The notes beneath the pieces are model-generated. The model did not search any database. It had not been told where the DNA came from and saw only the letters and a program-made list of their open reading frames with translations. From contig CM044967.1 of NCBI GenBank assembly GCA_024516035.1, positions 6,199,284-6,263,283 of the forward strand: a DNA stretch of 64,000 bases, in the 5' to 3' direction. Shown in pieces: positions 32,301 to 47,300 of the stretch (position 1 is its first letter; the number at the start of each line of letters is the position of its first letter). The position numbers were made by a program, and so were the translations under genes. This stretch comes from Bactericera cockerelli (lineage: Eukaryota; Arthropoda; Insecta; Hemiptera; Triozidae).

Positions 32301-35300
32301 AAATATATTCCACTAGCAATCGAAATTAAAGAAATATATAACCAAACCAAAGTCGTAGTAGTTCCAATAGTAATATCTGCCACTGATATAACATCCATAA
32401 ACTTCATAAATCATCTGAAAAAACTTGAAATATCAACCTTCATCCATTCGATCATACAAAAAGCAGTCATTCTGAAAACAGCAAACATAATTATAGTTAG
32501 AAAATTCCTACATTAAAAATCTTCCACAGATGTATACAACTTGGTAACAAACCCGTTGTATACATATTTATCCTCCGTCATAATTAATAAGATAACTAGA
32601 AATAATAATAATAATAATAATAATAACACTCTTTAGTGGAAGGTAACCACCAGGCGAAGTTAATGCTAAAGCATTTTTTACCACCTAACCCTCAGAGTCT
32701 TATTATTATGTGGTCACAAACTCAAATTAAATGAGGAAAAATTCATGCACTGGTTGGGATTCGAGCCAACGGATCCCTAAGCTACCTGGATTACCAGACT
32801 AGCGCGTTAACCACTTGTCCACCAGTGTAGTGCAGGTTTGTGTTTTGTGAAAATGGACGAATAGATTATAATAGAGTTTACCTTGTTTAAAATGCCGAGG
32901 TAAGACTAAAAAAGTCCCTTTATTTCTAAAGAAGATCTTATTTCTTTTCATATTTTCCCACGAATACGAACTGATCCAGTGTGCGAAATGGACTCACTAG
33001 GTGATCGTCTCTCAATAAGAAGGCAGAATAATGCCTGAGTCCCTAACCAAATTCTAAATAGGAAGGAAGGGTAAGTTGTTCTTTCCTAACCTTACGTGGG
33101 CATTTCATATTTTTCTTTAACCCTTAACGAAGCATTGGTAGTCGATATGTTTACGGCGCTAAACTGACCTGGTGGTTACCTACCTTCCACTAAAGAGTAT
33201 TATTATAAATTGGATATTAAAAGACAGAACTACTGATATTCATGTACATCTATTAAATTTTACTTTTCTGTTTATACTGATGAAATTAAAATACTCGTAT
33301 ACACCTTAAATCTTTAGTAATAATAATTATTTATAAAACTCAAATCTGTGCGTGTCTGACTGACTGGCTATGTACCACAGTCCAAACGGTAACAGATATT
33401 GAATTTTTCATGCGAGTTCACCAGCCCTTAACCACGGACAAAGTATCTAGAAAATTATCAAAATTAAAATATCTATTACCATTTTCAAGATAATGGGATT
33501 TTCTGGTAGGATTATAGAAATTCCAAATAGGACTCCAGCCACGGGCAAAAACCTTAACGGCGACAAAGACGCAAAGTGCCTGGTTTTAGCTAGTACCTAT
33601 ACAATTATACATATAGGTACCCCAGCGGAAGCTAATTTTGCATACACATGTAGAGAATATTGTTTTTAAATTTATAAAGTGCATCCAAAAAAGTTTATAT
33701 ACGTATATTTATTTTCATAGGCACATCACTTTCAAGTTTGAATGTGCTAAAAAAGTCTTAAATTGATATTCAAGAAAGGGTTAATGCGAGAATATTTTCT
33801 TTCAAAATTGAAAAAGAGAGGAAAATCCGGTACATAATCTTCACATCCCGGAATTATTTACAGGGTGGTCGAAAAGTCCTTGATGTTTAATTTGATATGA
33901 ATCTTTAATAACGTGTACCGGATATGGTTCTTTGAATCTTTGATGTGACCACAGAGGATAACAATGCACAGCTTCATGGAGTAAAAAGAGCAGTGTTGGT
34001 GAAAGGAAATTTAAGTTTTATGCACATAAAAAGTTAGTGCATAAAAAGATGCTCTCTCTTTTTATGAAAAAAAACACCTAATATATGACTAGGATTACTT
34101 TTTGAGTGAGGAAGGGATGGATTAAGGGATGAATGAGGAAGGCAGATAGACCGTTTCTCAAGTTAGAGTTTTATTCAATAATAATAACACTCTTTAGTGT
34201 AAGGTAACCACCAGGCGAGGTTAATGCTTAAAGCATTTTCTACCACCTAACCCTCAGAATCTTATTATTATGTGGTCACAAACTCAAATTGAACAAAATA
34301 TCATGCACTCAAATGAATAAGGAAAAATTCATGCACTGGGTGGAATTCGAACCAACGGATCCCTACGGTACCTGGATTACCAGACTAGCCCGTTAAACAC
34401 TCGATTACCATTGCACCGTAAAACAGTACACCATAGAAATCCGACTTGAGAACGGTCTGGGATATTTAGATTATAATTCTATTTTATTATTATAATTCGG
34501 TCCCAAAAAGTTTTTGCTAAATTGTCTAGAAATTCATAGAATGTTACCTTTTGTAACACCCTGTGTAAAATAAGAGGAGGGTTGTAACCATGATACGAAT
34601 AAGTCAGTACTGATTAAATTCCTTTTTACATCCTGTGAAATATCGGGCGTAGGTACATAAAAGGAAAAAAATACACTCTTCAAGATTAGTTACTTACTTT
34701 GTGGCCGTATTCACTTTGGTAGGATCTATATTATTTCTATTATTAGAAGGGGGTGTACCTTAGTATATATACGTTATAATTTATAATACACCCATGTACT
34801 AGGCCCGGTAATATAGGGAAAAATGTGTTTGAGGGAGTCTTTTATCTTTCCTAAATTATTAGGTGCTCGTAGATTTATCTACACAGAATATAGAGGGTAT
34901 GTCCCTATGTAGGGTGTCAGAAAGGTAATTTCAGGTTTAGTATGAAGAGAAAAGTTAGAAATTGCTCTTAAATGTGCGTAAATAGATATCAGAACATTCT
35001 GGACAGCTGTTTTGAGCAACTAACCTCTCTCTTTGTATAATACCTACCTATTATAGTAAAGTAGTACGGTGTCGAGTCAGTGTGTAAGTAGTACTGTTAC
35101 AACTTATGCTGGGTCCACACAGGTGCAACATGCAAAATGCAACATGTTGCTGCAACATATTTTCCCTTATAGAGAGGTAAATTTGACCTGGAAATATTTC
35201 TTTTTTATCCAGGTTTCCCTTATAAAGAGGTTATTTTCCCTTATAAATACAACATTTGACTTGGAAATAGTTTTCTCATATCGAGGCTTGACTAATATAT

Positions 35301-38300
35301 CCAAACACTTTTATCTTTGACTGTATTTGCAAATCGTTGGAAGTGGCTCTAGCCCGACAGAGTCTTATTATTATGTGGTCAGAAACTCGAATTGAGCAAA
35401 ATTTAATGCACTGGGTGGGATTCGAAACAACGGATCCCTACGCTACCTGAATTACTAGACTAGCGCGTTTTTTACTAGACTGTATTTGCGAATCGTTGGA
35501 AGTGGCTGTAGCCCAATAGTCCCATGAACACGCGCCTGTCTGAACCTCAGTATTAGCCTCACATATCCGCGGCCAGCTTATGGCAGTAAAGTAGCAGACA
35601 ATTTGAATAGAAGCTCTCCCATAAAATAAAATGCGCTAGAGTCGATAAAGGCACGCTTTCAAAGGCGATGATATCTTCTATGAGCCTTAAACCCTTTTCT
35701 GAATATTTACTATGATTTGCAATAGTAGGTATAACGATCACCTCGTTATCCGGGCATATTTCCAAGCTTCTTTTAACGATAATAGGTCGCAAAAAGGGAA
35801 TTTAATACTTTTAGTGGCTTCTGAGGCGCTAGACGAGCCATTTCATTTGAAGCGGATTTTGTTACTTTGCATCTTATTGCAACATTATTGTGCACTGGTA
35901 GTCAAGTGGTTAACGCGCTAGTCTGGTAAGCCAGGTAGTGTAGGGATCCGTTGGTTTGAATCCCATCCAGTGCATGGATTTTTCTTCATTAACTTGAGTT
36001 TGTGACCACATAATAATAAGAATCTGAGGGTTAGGTGGTAGAAAATGCTTTGGGCATTAACCTCACCTGGTGGTTACCTTCCACTAAAGAGTGATTATTA
36101 GTAAAGACGTATTATTATTATTATTATTCGAATTTAGAGCATTTTATTGAATTTGGAGGACTTTTTTATAACAGCGGTTTTGGATTTATTTATTAGGAAC
36201 CTACTTAATGATTATCATAAAAAAAGGAGTTAAAATTTATTGTATTTGTGTTAACTTGTTGATCATGCACAATAATGATACCATAATCACCTACTCGAAC
36301 TAGGTTTCAATATTCATGTACATCTATTACAACTTCTCAATTTTCTGTTTATACTGATTCTGTTTATACCGATAACAGAAAAATAAGGGTTGGGTGGAAG
36401 AGATTGCCACAGGCAATAACCCCGCCCTTTAGGTAGGACATTATTGTTATTTTCTTTTCTTTTTGACTTATTTATTTTTTCATTTGTTTGTTTTTTTTTT
36501 TCTTCTCTTAATTTTATACTGTTACCTGTACTTTGTCCTCCTAATAAAGCTTAAAAAAAAAAAAAAAAAAAAAAAATTCCGGTCCCGTCAGTTCTCTTCT
36601 TCTCTTATATCCAGGTTCCACTATATTCCATTATATTCTATGTAGGGTCCAAACAAGTATAGGTATATGAATGCGTAATGTATGCGTCCTCGCGACTTTC
36701 TCTCAACAAGTCAAACGCTTTGGTACCGCACCAAGTGCACTGTCCCCCTCAGCTATAAATACCACGCAAGGGACGTTGTGTATAATTTGCAAGTAGCAAA
36801 TAAACCTTAATGAATTATACTTTCTTTATGATTCGAGACTTGGGATTGAGGGATGAGAGAGGAGATGGATTGAGAGAGGAGAGACGAGAGAGATTGAGGA
36901 ATGAGAGAGGGGAGGGATTGAGGGATGAGAGAGGAGAGAGATTGAGGGATGAAAGTGAGGATGAAATTTTACCATTATTTGTTTGTATGTTCTTCTAATA
37001 AAAAGATTAATAATAATAATAGTTGATTAAATTTGAAATCTTACTTGAATGTTATGTATAAATATAACAAAATTAATATAAAAAATAATGTTACAAAATT
37101 TCCAATATTTCCAGTACTACCCTGTTCATTACGTATAAATAGAAAAAAAACTTCTGCTTCTAAATAATTACGACTTTAAATTTTTTCCAAAATTGGTACC
37201 TAACCTTTTACTTAAACATTATTTTAAACAATGAGGTTATACCATTGAATTGATTAATTAACAGTTGGAGTTAGATTTATTATTATTCCAAAGTTCCCTA
37301 ATCTTTTCTTTCAATTAAAAGCTCAGGAAAACTTTCAACAATTTAGAACATAAAACAAAAACCTCTACACATTGACCTTTATATTTGTTGTTTGACCTTT
37401 TAATTTAGAGAGCTTCTTGTTCTGACCATGCGATTCGTATCAGAATCAGAAAAATAGCCTATTAGCTTGATCGATGAGGTGAGGGACTGTAACAGGAGGT
37501 CGGTGGTTCGAGTCCCAAGTTCATCAAATATTTAGTGAAGTTAGATCGAGTAGTTGTGATACCTAATCATGATTAACACAAATATCATAATTTTACAATT
37601 GCTGTACAGAGAGGTAATGCTGTGAGTATTGGAAGACCTCTCCGAACCTCTCAAAAATTGCAGGAAATGTTTTACTTGTATAATGTACTAGCTGTTTGCC
37701 CGTGCTTTGCAACGGGACTAAATTTCAAATTTACTAAGGCATGGCCGTACTGCTGGACAGCAATGCCTTTTTGAACTTTTTATAATTTTTCTGGACAAAG
37801 CGATAATGGTTTTGGGGGGGTCAATTCCGAGACATTTTTCGCTATCTCTTACCGTTTTGGCTAAACAACTCCGGACAAACAAACAAACAAACAAACAAAC
37901 ATAGGTAGGTAGGTAGATAGGTAGGTAGTCCTTTTTTCTCTTTTATATATAGAGATGTTGTGCTGTTTTATTACTAAAATATATTATAGTCTGTCTCGGT
38001 AGCTCAGAGGTAAAGGCGGCACTCTGTGAATCCAGAGATTCCAGAGGTCGTGGGTTCGAAACCCAGCCGGGACATAACAAGTTATCCTTCCATTTGGGAT
38101 TTTTACCACATAATAATATGTCTTGGGCTTACTGCTGGAATAATGGGACTTTAATAGTTCTAATCGGGCAGTATAAATAAGACGACATTATTATTATCAT
38201 TATTATTATAATGTAATATCCACTTTACAATTACAAGTTTTATAACTCTGCACTCTATCAAATTGTGAATATCGGAAGGTGATTTCCCTTGCAGAAATAT

Positions 38301-41300
38301 TTCACTTCTCGCGGCAATTTCATCTCGTAAGAACAGTATCCCTGTAGGACAATTGAGTCTAATGGCTCCAGATTCAACGTGATTACAACGATTGCTTTGA
38401 ATTTGGCGGAGAACCAATCAAGGATAATCACTTCTCAATGGAACACATTGCGAACTTCGTGTCAATCCATTGAACAGCTTTTAACATAATTACGCCATTG
38501 TAGAAATGGTATCGTCCTCCTTCATCTCGCTTTCCAGTCCTTTCAATCAAACGGTTCCCCTTTGTATACACATCTTTGCATGCCGAACTTCAAGTCCTTT
38601 CAATCAAACGGTTCGCTTTTGTATGCACATCTTTGCACGGCGAACTTCAAGTCCTTTCAATCAAACCGTTTCTCTTTGTATGCACATCTTTGCATGGCGA
38701 ATTTCATCTAGTAATCTATTCAGAACTCAGTCCCAAGGATATCGTTTAGATTCCAGTCATGGAACTTCTGCATTTCTCATTATTTTGATTAATTTGGAAA
38801 GTTTTCTTTTATTTCTTTTTTTTTTAATGAGAAAATTTTAACGAGCAAAACCAAGTTAGTTCAAGTATGTCGTCACAAGAGATTCCCGAACACAGCTCTT
38901 ACTTGTCAGAGTCGTAGTATCAGCATTAGGATCAGCATGAGCATCAGCATACAGCACTTTTGTAATGAACACAAATAACTCTCATTAAGAAGGATTTCAC
39001 CACAACTTAAGCAAAACCTTTTTTTTTTAATTTGGGTTTAACGTCGCTTTATTTAATTTGGGTTTCAAGGCGCGGGGCCCCAAAATTGTACTGAGTTTAT
39101 TCCAAAATACCATTTATAAAATTCCAACACATTTTTTTCATTTAATTTTTTTAATATTTTCTGGTGTATTTTAAAAAATATTTAATATTTTCTGGTGTAT
39201 TTTAAAAAACATTTAATTTTTTCTGGTGTATTTTTCTTTCTTTTTTCAACTCAACCCGCATCTCAAGTCCACCGAGTACAGAGCAAGAGATATGCATCGT
39301 GGATGCTTCCAATTATTATCCCGTTGCGGACTTTTATAGCGAGGTACCGCAGTGAAAAGTTCAACTAATGTGTTATCAAAGCTTGATGCAGATTTGCAGA
39401 ACCTGAGGGTGACTTTCAAGGTGAACTGAGAGGACGGAAGAAAGAAAACCAACATTTGAGTAAAAAGATTGAGTTCATCTCTTGAGGGAAAACTACACTT
39501 GGTTTCGTAGAAAGTGAGACAATTTTTGTTGACTTTAAAAAAGCTCATTGTTTTGTTTTGTCAGTAAATTGAGACATGGTAAAATTATTTATTTCGAGGA
39601 ATATTTTTTTCTACATGGTCCATACATAATTTATTACATATTGAAAAAAAACAACAATAAAATTGTGTTCACATTGTTCCTCTTAAATTTTTTTTATTTT
39701 AAATTGTTGTTTTAATAATTTGTACACAGGTATTGTTCCGTTAATAAATGAACCAGTATATTGGACATTATTATGAAGAAAAAAAAAATGTTAAACGTAA
39801 ATCTAGTACAACTCCTCACTTTTCTGGTTCTAAATTAAAAAAAAAAAATCTGGCTCTTTACTCAATACAGACATATTGCAAACTAGACACCACTAGTTCC
39901 CCAACCTATACTAAACGGACTATAAATATATCATACGTCAGGTGTCAACTGAAACCTCCCCTTTAAAAGAAGTTACCGTATCTTTTTTTTTCGTCCATTT
40001 TTTGCGGTTTTCAGTATAAAACTATTGAAACAATGGAGAAAGCAGATCTACAACTATAGTATCATTTCTAATGCTCGTAGCTAGTTGCTAGTACCCTAAT
40101 AGTGTCCTGAAGACATATAATCTCTTTGTGGGTGTTAACATATTGACCTACATCCTATTACGGGTTGCTTTAGAATCTACTAACGCTGACTTTGAGAAAA
40201 ATACGTTGAAGGAAGAGTCCCTTTTAGCAATCAAGATGATGAGACAGAGTAATTGGACTAGTGGTTTCACCAGCTTTAAACATAAATACCTACCTGAATA
40301 CTCAGTGGTAAAGGCGGCACTCTGTGAATCTAGATATTTCACAGATCACGGGTTCGAAACCCAGCCGGGACATGAAAAGTTTTCCTCCCATTTGGGAGGA
40401 AAACTAATCGGTCAGTATAAAAAAGGCGATATTATTATTATTATTCATCATAGGGTGGTGTCATCGTGAACGATGGTAGCCAGACAGTGGAGGAATGACT
40501 CAGCACTTCCACCACTGTCTTTACAAGGAGGCTAATAATTGACAAGGGTCCCCAGAACCAAGCCAATGCTGGTCTACTCCCTGTTTATAGTCCCCCAGCC
40601 AGACTGCTGGTCTACTCCCTGTTTATAGTCCCCCAGCCAGACTATTATTATTAAAGACAAAAAATCATGTAAATTCTAAGGCATCTAAGAGGTTAGCTTA
40701 GCTCATTTTCTTGTTTTTGTAATATTTTTTTTTGTAATTTTTTGACACCTCTTCTTTTGTATTTCTTCCGATCTTCAGAGCCGACAAAAACTTTGTATTC
40801 AAAATTGGTTTCATTTGTTAGTAAGCGATACCTTCCGGTGCGCTCATGTTGACCTAGCATCTAAATGGGAATTTGGGAAGATTTCTGTAACTTCTCGCCC
40901 ATCAGAGGGGTGGCATACTACGGGATGGGTAAGCTACAACACAGGCCACAAACTGTATATTATAGTCTTTGAGATATTATAGTGTTATTTGTAATATACC
41001 TTAGAGATATTATAGTGTCATTTGTAATACCTTAGAGATATTATAGTGTTATTTGTAATATACCTTTGAGATATTATAGTGTCATTTGTAATACCTTTGA
41101 GATATTATAGTGCTATTTGTAATATACCTTTGAGATATTATAGTGTCATTTGTAATATACCTTTGAGATATTATAGTGTTATTTGTAATACCTTTGAGAA
41201 AATATTGTGACATTATAATAACCATGGTGATATTTGTATAATACCTTTGAGATATTATGGTGACAATATAATTATTGTTATGGTGACATTTGAATAATAC

Positions 41301-44300
41301 CTTTGAGATATTATGGTGACAATACTCATAGAACACTCAGCTATCTAGGGCCATTGAGGGTTGGTGAGTGGTCCACTTGTTTATATAGTCCCACAGGAAG
41401 ACCGCTAGCTTGATACCTTATTATGGTTCCCAGAGGCTATTCCTTACTGTTGCTTGACATTACCTTTAACTTGCTTGAGATGTCCAAGAGTGTTAGGTTC
41501 TGTTCTAACGTCTACTCTAAAGGAATATGGAAAAGCGATAAATTCTATGATTATTTATTTTTTTCCTTTTAGGCAAAAAAACAAATGTTCATAGAACTTT
41601 TTCTTCTACTTTAAATTCGGGTAAACCCCGTTAATTAAAAAAAAAAAATGTACAGGAGCTAGACACATTAAATTTCTTTCATTAGTTGATTTTCATTTCG
41701 ATACCTAATACTATGATGGTAAAATTAAATTTTAGTTGTGACGCAATCTAATTATATTACAATTAAATATAATTAAATATGTAATTACAGAATATTGTGA
41801 ATAATGATATCAACAAACACGTGAAGGTTGCTAATTATAATAATAATAATAACACTCTTTAGTGGAAGGTAACCACTAGGCGAGGTTGATGCCCAAAGCA
41901 TTTTTTACCACCTAACCCTCATCTACCACCTAACCCTCAAATTCGAGTGGATATAACTGCATAGCATGTGTTTGATTATTATACAAATTCGATCAAGTTT
42001 TATGACACGTGTTTGTTGATAGCTATATACAGACAAGGAATATTTACAATAATAGAAACAAAACTTGATCAAGGGTAGTGCTAATGCCAACAGCATTATC
42101 TTCCATTTGATCACATAGAAATAGAACAACTATTAGTCGCTCTCATCTTAATCGGTAACAAATAGATTATACAGAAATTAAATTACCTTTTTGAGTAGGT
42201 TTCATTGATTGAAAAAAAAAAATAATAATTTATGAATATGATAGGTTTCATGATTTCGATAAAATGGATTTTAGATCTATTGATAAACATTGTTACTCAC
42301 ATAATGATGATGAAAACTGTCATTTTCACAAATAAACATATTCTTGTAATTTGTGTTATCACGATTGTGAATAACACAAATTATGATAACTAGTAAAAAA
42401 AATCAATGTACAAATTGATTACCTACCAGACTAGCTTATTAATGAATCAACCAATGTACGAGTATTGCTCGTACAACTTTTTGAAAATCAAAAACAATAA
42501 TAATAAACTCACCTGACTGCCACTCCCTGTACACGTGGGTCCCTCATCCAGCAGACTGCTTGGCACCAGACTAGACGCTACCAGAGTGGTTTCCGCTAGA
42601 CGGCGTGTCTGCGCTACGTTCTCGATCACGATGCCCGGCTTCATCTCTGATAGGTGGGGTTTCCGGGCTGCCCTCGCTTTCTTGGCGCGATTACTTAGTG
42701 CCTGGAAGTAAAATCATGTAACAATTATTATTATTATACTCTTTATTAGATACAAAAGGACATTATGTACATACAAATAATAATTTTAACAGTGAAAAAA
42801 TGAAAAAAAAAAACAATATCTTCTTAATATATAAATGTCAAAGTCACTGACTGACCACTGACTGATCATCGCTCTACAGCCCAAACCGTAAGTCCTAGGA
42901 AGCTGAAATTTGGTAGGTAGCTTTGTCTTATAAACTAGATGTGCAATAAGACGGGATTTTTCGAAATTCCCACTACAACACCTGCCATTGGCGAAAAAGG
43001 ATTTTTTGCTTTCACGGCCATGCCTCGGCCCGCAAAGCGGGCGACAGCCCGCTAGTATACAATAAAAATGAAAAAGAATAGAAAATATATGAAAACATAT
43101 GTCCTAGCTAAAGGGCGGGGTTATTGCCTATGGCAATCTCTTCCACCCAACCCTGTGTATTTAGTGATAGAACCTTTAGTGATGTTTAGTGGAAGGTAAC
43201 TACTTGGCGAGGTTTATCCATACTTAGTGCCTGGAAATAAAATCATGCAACAATGCGTATTTAGTGATAGAACCTTTAGTGATGTTCAGTGGAAGGTAAC
43301 TATTTGGTGAGGTTCATCCATACAGCATTTTTCATTTTACAGGTCAAAAAATTCTTCCATCTCTTCTTGATTCAATGAAGAAAGAATGTTGGTGGTATTC
43401 CCTCTTTGGATTGCTAAAATAATTATCTTCTTTTCTTGACCTTTTTAGTTTATTTTTTTTAAATAGTTTTTTTGAAACTTACTGTGTTCGGTGAATAACC
43501 TTAAAAAACGAAAAAAATCTCTAACCAACAAAATGAAATAATAATCCTCTTGGCTCACAGTACACCGACCTGACATTTAAAACGTGTAACATTATTTGAT
43601 ATGAGTTAAAAAAAAAAGAAGAAATGAGATTGAAAGCGCTGAAACAAAATGCTTCAGATGGAAACAAATATTACAATACTGCTTGATTTTCTTAAAGCGT
43701 ACATATAAGAAAAATGAAATGACAGTTTTTCCAAATTTCCTCATTGGTGTTGATGTATTTTTTGTAAGAAAATGACAGCTATGCTGAAACGTTAGGTGGA
43801 TACAGGTATTTACATAATATTATTATCACAAAAAATTCATCATAACCAGTGTATAATATTTACTAAACAATAAAATGTACTCTAAAAATGCATGCCTTCA
43901 TGAACTCAGGTAATAAAACGGTATTTCATAAAAATAATAATAAGTTATACCCAAAGACTTGCTTATGTGTACATACTACAGAATATTTTGAATACAAAGA
44001 TTTGTAGGAGTCAACAAAAGATATACAAGAGCTTGCAGATTGAAAATATAACGGATCTTGTCTTGCACATTGCACAGTCATAATGATGACAGGCGCCGAT
44101 ACATTTTTTCTGCTAACAAAGGTTCTTGTGTTGCACATTGCATATTTAGAATGATAACAGGCGTCGATACATTTTTTCCCCTTTATACAAATATGGTAAA
44201 ACCTATTTGCTATCTAGTTAAACGTCTACTCCTACTACAACTGATTGCAAGAAAATTTAAGAAAAAAACTACTGTAGGAATTTAGAATTATTTAAATTAA

Positions 44301-47300
44301 AGTCAGTGAACATAAACAAATATAATTATTTCCTAAGATTCCTAAGAAATGGCAATTTCTTCCACCAAAACCCTCAGTCGTTCTTATCATTTTCTTCCAT
44401 TTCTTCTCCCTGTCCTTGATCCATATCCTCAGTCCGTATCATGAAGTAAATAAATTGAAAGGCTGGGGATTATCATAAAATAATTTGAAAGACTGCACGA
44501 AAACCACGAAATAATTCTCCAAAAGACCATACGAAATTCACGAAATAAATTTCGAGACTAGGAAAATCATCAAAGAGGTGGGAATTCAATTAGCCGACAA
44601 ACACTCGTGACACCCCGCATCTCAAAGCAAAATCCGTACATTAGAAAATTTACCATGAATATATTTGCAATAATTACTATCGTTTGAAACTTTAGTTCCT
44701 CTATTGAATTATTGAGCAAATATTCGCTGAAGCGATAACCTCAAACGCGAGGGTTGAATAGTTCTACGGGGCCAAACTTAAATTTATCCTCTCCAGGGTT
44801 ACAGACCAATGGAAATGAGAGAGAGAGGTGAAGTTTCGAAACTTATGGCCGAATTATAGAATAGTATAACTACAAATATAAGTTAGACCTGAAGTCGGAA
44901 TATCAAGAAAGCACTTCGCACTAGAGGGATAGACCGTCCGACTTGAGGGACAGTCCGTCCCTATCTTATCTTTGTTGTAATCCTATTTTAAGTTATCACC
45001 TCGGCCGAGTGAGTTAGCGCGCCAGGCAGGATTTTGCTCTGTACTTAGATTGTCGGGGTCCACTGACATACCTCGTGAGGAAAAATGAGTAGCTGCTTTA
45101 ATGTGAAACAGCGACCAGTGGCGGAATTATAGGCAACAAAATAGTACAAGATATTGTATATTAAAGTGGTAAAGTGCTATGATTCTGTGCTACCCACTAA
45201 AATTGTGACTTAATAACACAAAGAAAACCATTATATCATTATTATTATTATATAATTCTATTCTATAATTTGATAAGTATTGAAGTTTCACCTCTCCTCC
45301 TAGAACTTCTACGAAGATTTATTGTACCTGAAACGATTTTATAATTCGGTCCTTCGGTTCACGTAATTTCGAAATTTTAGTTGAGGTGAAATTTTGACAT
45401 TGTCTGTATGTAAATTGATCTTCATAGGGTGGCGTCATCGTGAACGATGGTAGCCAGACAGTGGAGGAATGAATCAGCACTTGTAACACTGTCTTTACAA
45501 GGAGGCTAATAATTGACAAGGGCCCCCAGAACCAAGCCAATGCTGGTCTACTCCCTGTTTATTGTCCCCCAGCCAGACAGTTTTTATAAATTTAATAATA
45601 TTCCACCAGGACATTTGTCTTCTGAGAGTCGAACATGAAGAAAGAGTTTATATAAAGCTGGCACGTGCAATCGTGCATTTGTATATTTATCAAAGGCCTT
45701 TACCATTTAAAAAGTGGAAATGATAAAATATAAGAAAGCCGTATTAGATGTACTTTTCAATCGTGTCACATTAAAAATTCAGTATTATAATTTATCCAAA
45801 ATCATCGATGTATAACTAAACGTGACTTTGCACCTATCTCTTTTTACAGATAATTAACTTCTAATTCGTACTCATTTACTCCTTCAAACATCTGTTAAAA
45901 GGCGGGGAGCTCCGGAATTCAGTTTTCAGCACATAATAAAGGCACCAAAACAACTTCTGGAATAAGGGGACTCTTTAGTCCTAATCGGGCAGCATATATA
46001 AGTGTTTTTCATATATTTTATTTCATTCAATTATTTTTTCTCTTCATATTCATTGCTCTTGCTTGTTTATTTTAAACTCTTTCTACCTACTCTTCCCAAA
46101 CCTCTCTTAATTCTATCATTCTGTATCTCACGAATGCTAATATGTCGAAGTTCTAATTCAATCACGGAACTTTGCATTACGTTTTAGCTTTCCTCCTTCA
46201 GCTCTCATCATTTCTGCAACTTTCCGCCACTCAAACTTCTACATCATCTATTCTGTTTCGAGATTCAGAGTTTTTCGCAGCGACAAAAACACGACATTTA
46301 CGCATCGGCCATGTTTGTTTACATTTCATAAATTAATAATATAATAGCTACTCCATCTGCTTATAACATCAACACATACTCAACAAAAAGCCAGGTCGCA
46401 TACATACTCACTGAACTCACTTATTAAATATGTTATCATCAGTATAATCAGTAGAAACAAAAAAGTGACAAGTTGTACTAGATTTACATGATAATTCATC
46501 ATATTTGTGTGTGTTAATTACAAGTGTCACAAATACTGAAAAACGCCTCTCTAATTTTTTCTGTGTCTGGGACTCTGACCACCGATTTTTAGTTTACCTG
46601 TTTGCTAGTTCACGGAAGAGCTACAAACTGTTAGCCACTTTCCAGGGGCCGAATTATAAACATACGTAATTGAAAAAAAGAGACATGACACTCTAAATTA
46701 GTTCAGACAGAAATGTTTAAATTGCTATTGTTACGCTCTTCTCTACCACATAGACCTTTGCAATGCAGAGTTTGCATGTATGATAAAGTTAAAAAATCGA
46801 ATAATTAACCTGCTTCATTTGTGTTACTAATTTATGGCTCCTAAACATATACCAAAAAGCATTAGGCAACACCTTTCACTTTCGTAATTCTATTAGCATG
46901 CGGCACCGTAGACCATATTTACCATGTTTTTCGAACAATTTGAAAGTTTGGACAACACACGGAAAGTTTCAAGAGATAACTCAATTGGACAACATTGTTC
47001 AACTAATTGAGCCGGATGGCATAGGTGCCTCATTAGCATACGGGACCCAAAATAACCCTGGAAAATAAATTTCCCCACCAGGTAGTCGAAAGAATTTGAA
47101 TAATTTTAATGCTAAACTCTTGTGATTTTCGTTTTTCAATTTTCGGACACTTCACAGCTCTGTTAGCGCTCAAACAAGTGCCCGGTAATTAACTTGGATA
47201 TAAACAAAGTTTGAGCAACACAAACCGGGTTGATTAAATTTTTTGTACCCTTGTTCTTGCCGGCAGGTTGAAAAGGGTGGATTTGATTATTCTAAGGTCA

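Larger units (their letters stand above)
32172..42512 (-). other. Dop2R intron, 10.3 kb
   Basis: It holds numerous SINEs, two tandem arrays, a Helitron, R2 and R5. 32180-32590, 32830-34170, 34420-35160, 37000-37450 and 38760-40290 look unique and AT-rich. No exon was recognised. Confidence 0.85.

Noticed and set aside
40960..41330. CRISPR-like array
   Set aside because: Units are head-to-tail with no unique spacers, and the DNA is eukaryotic; a simple tandem repeat.
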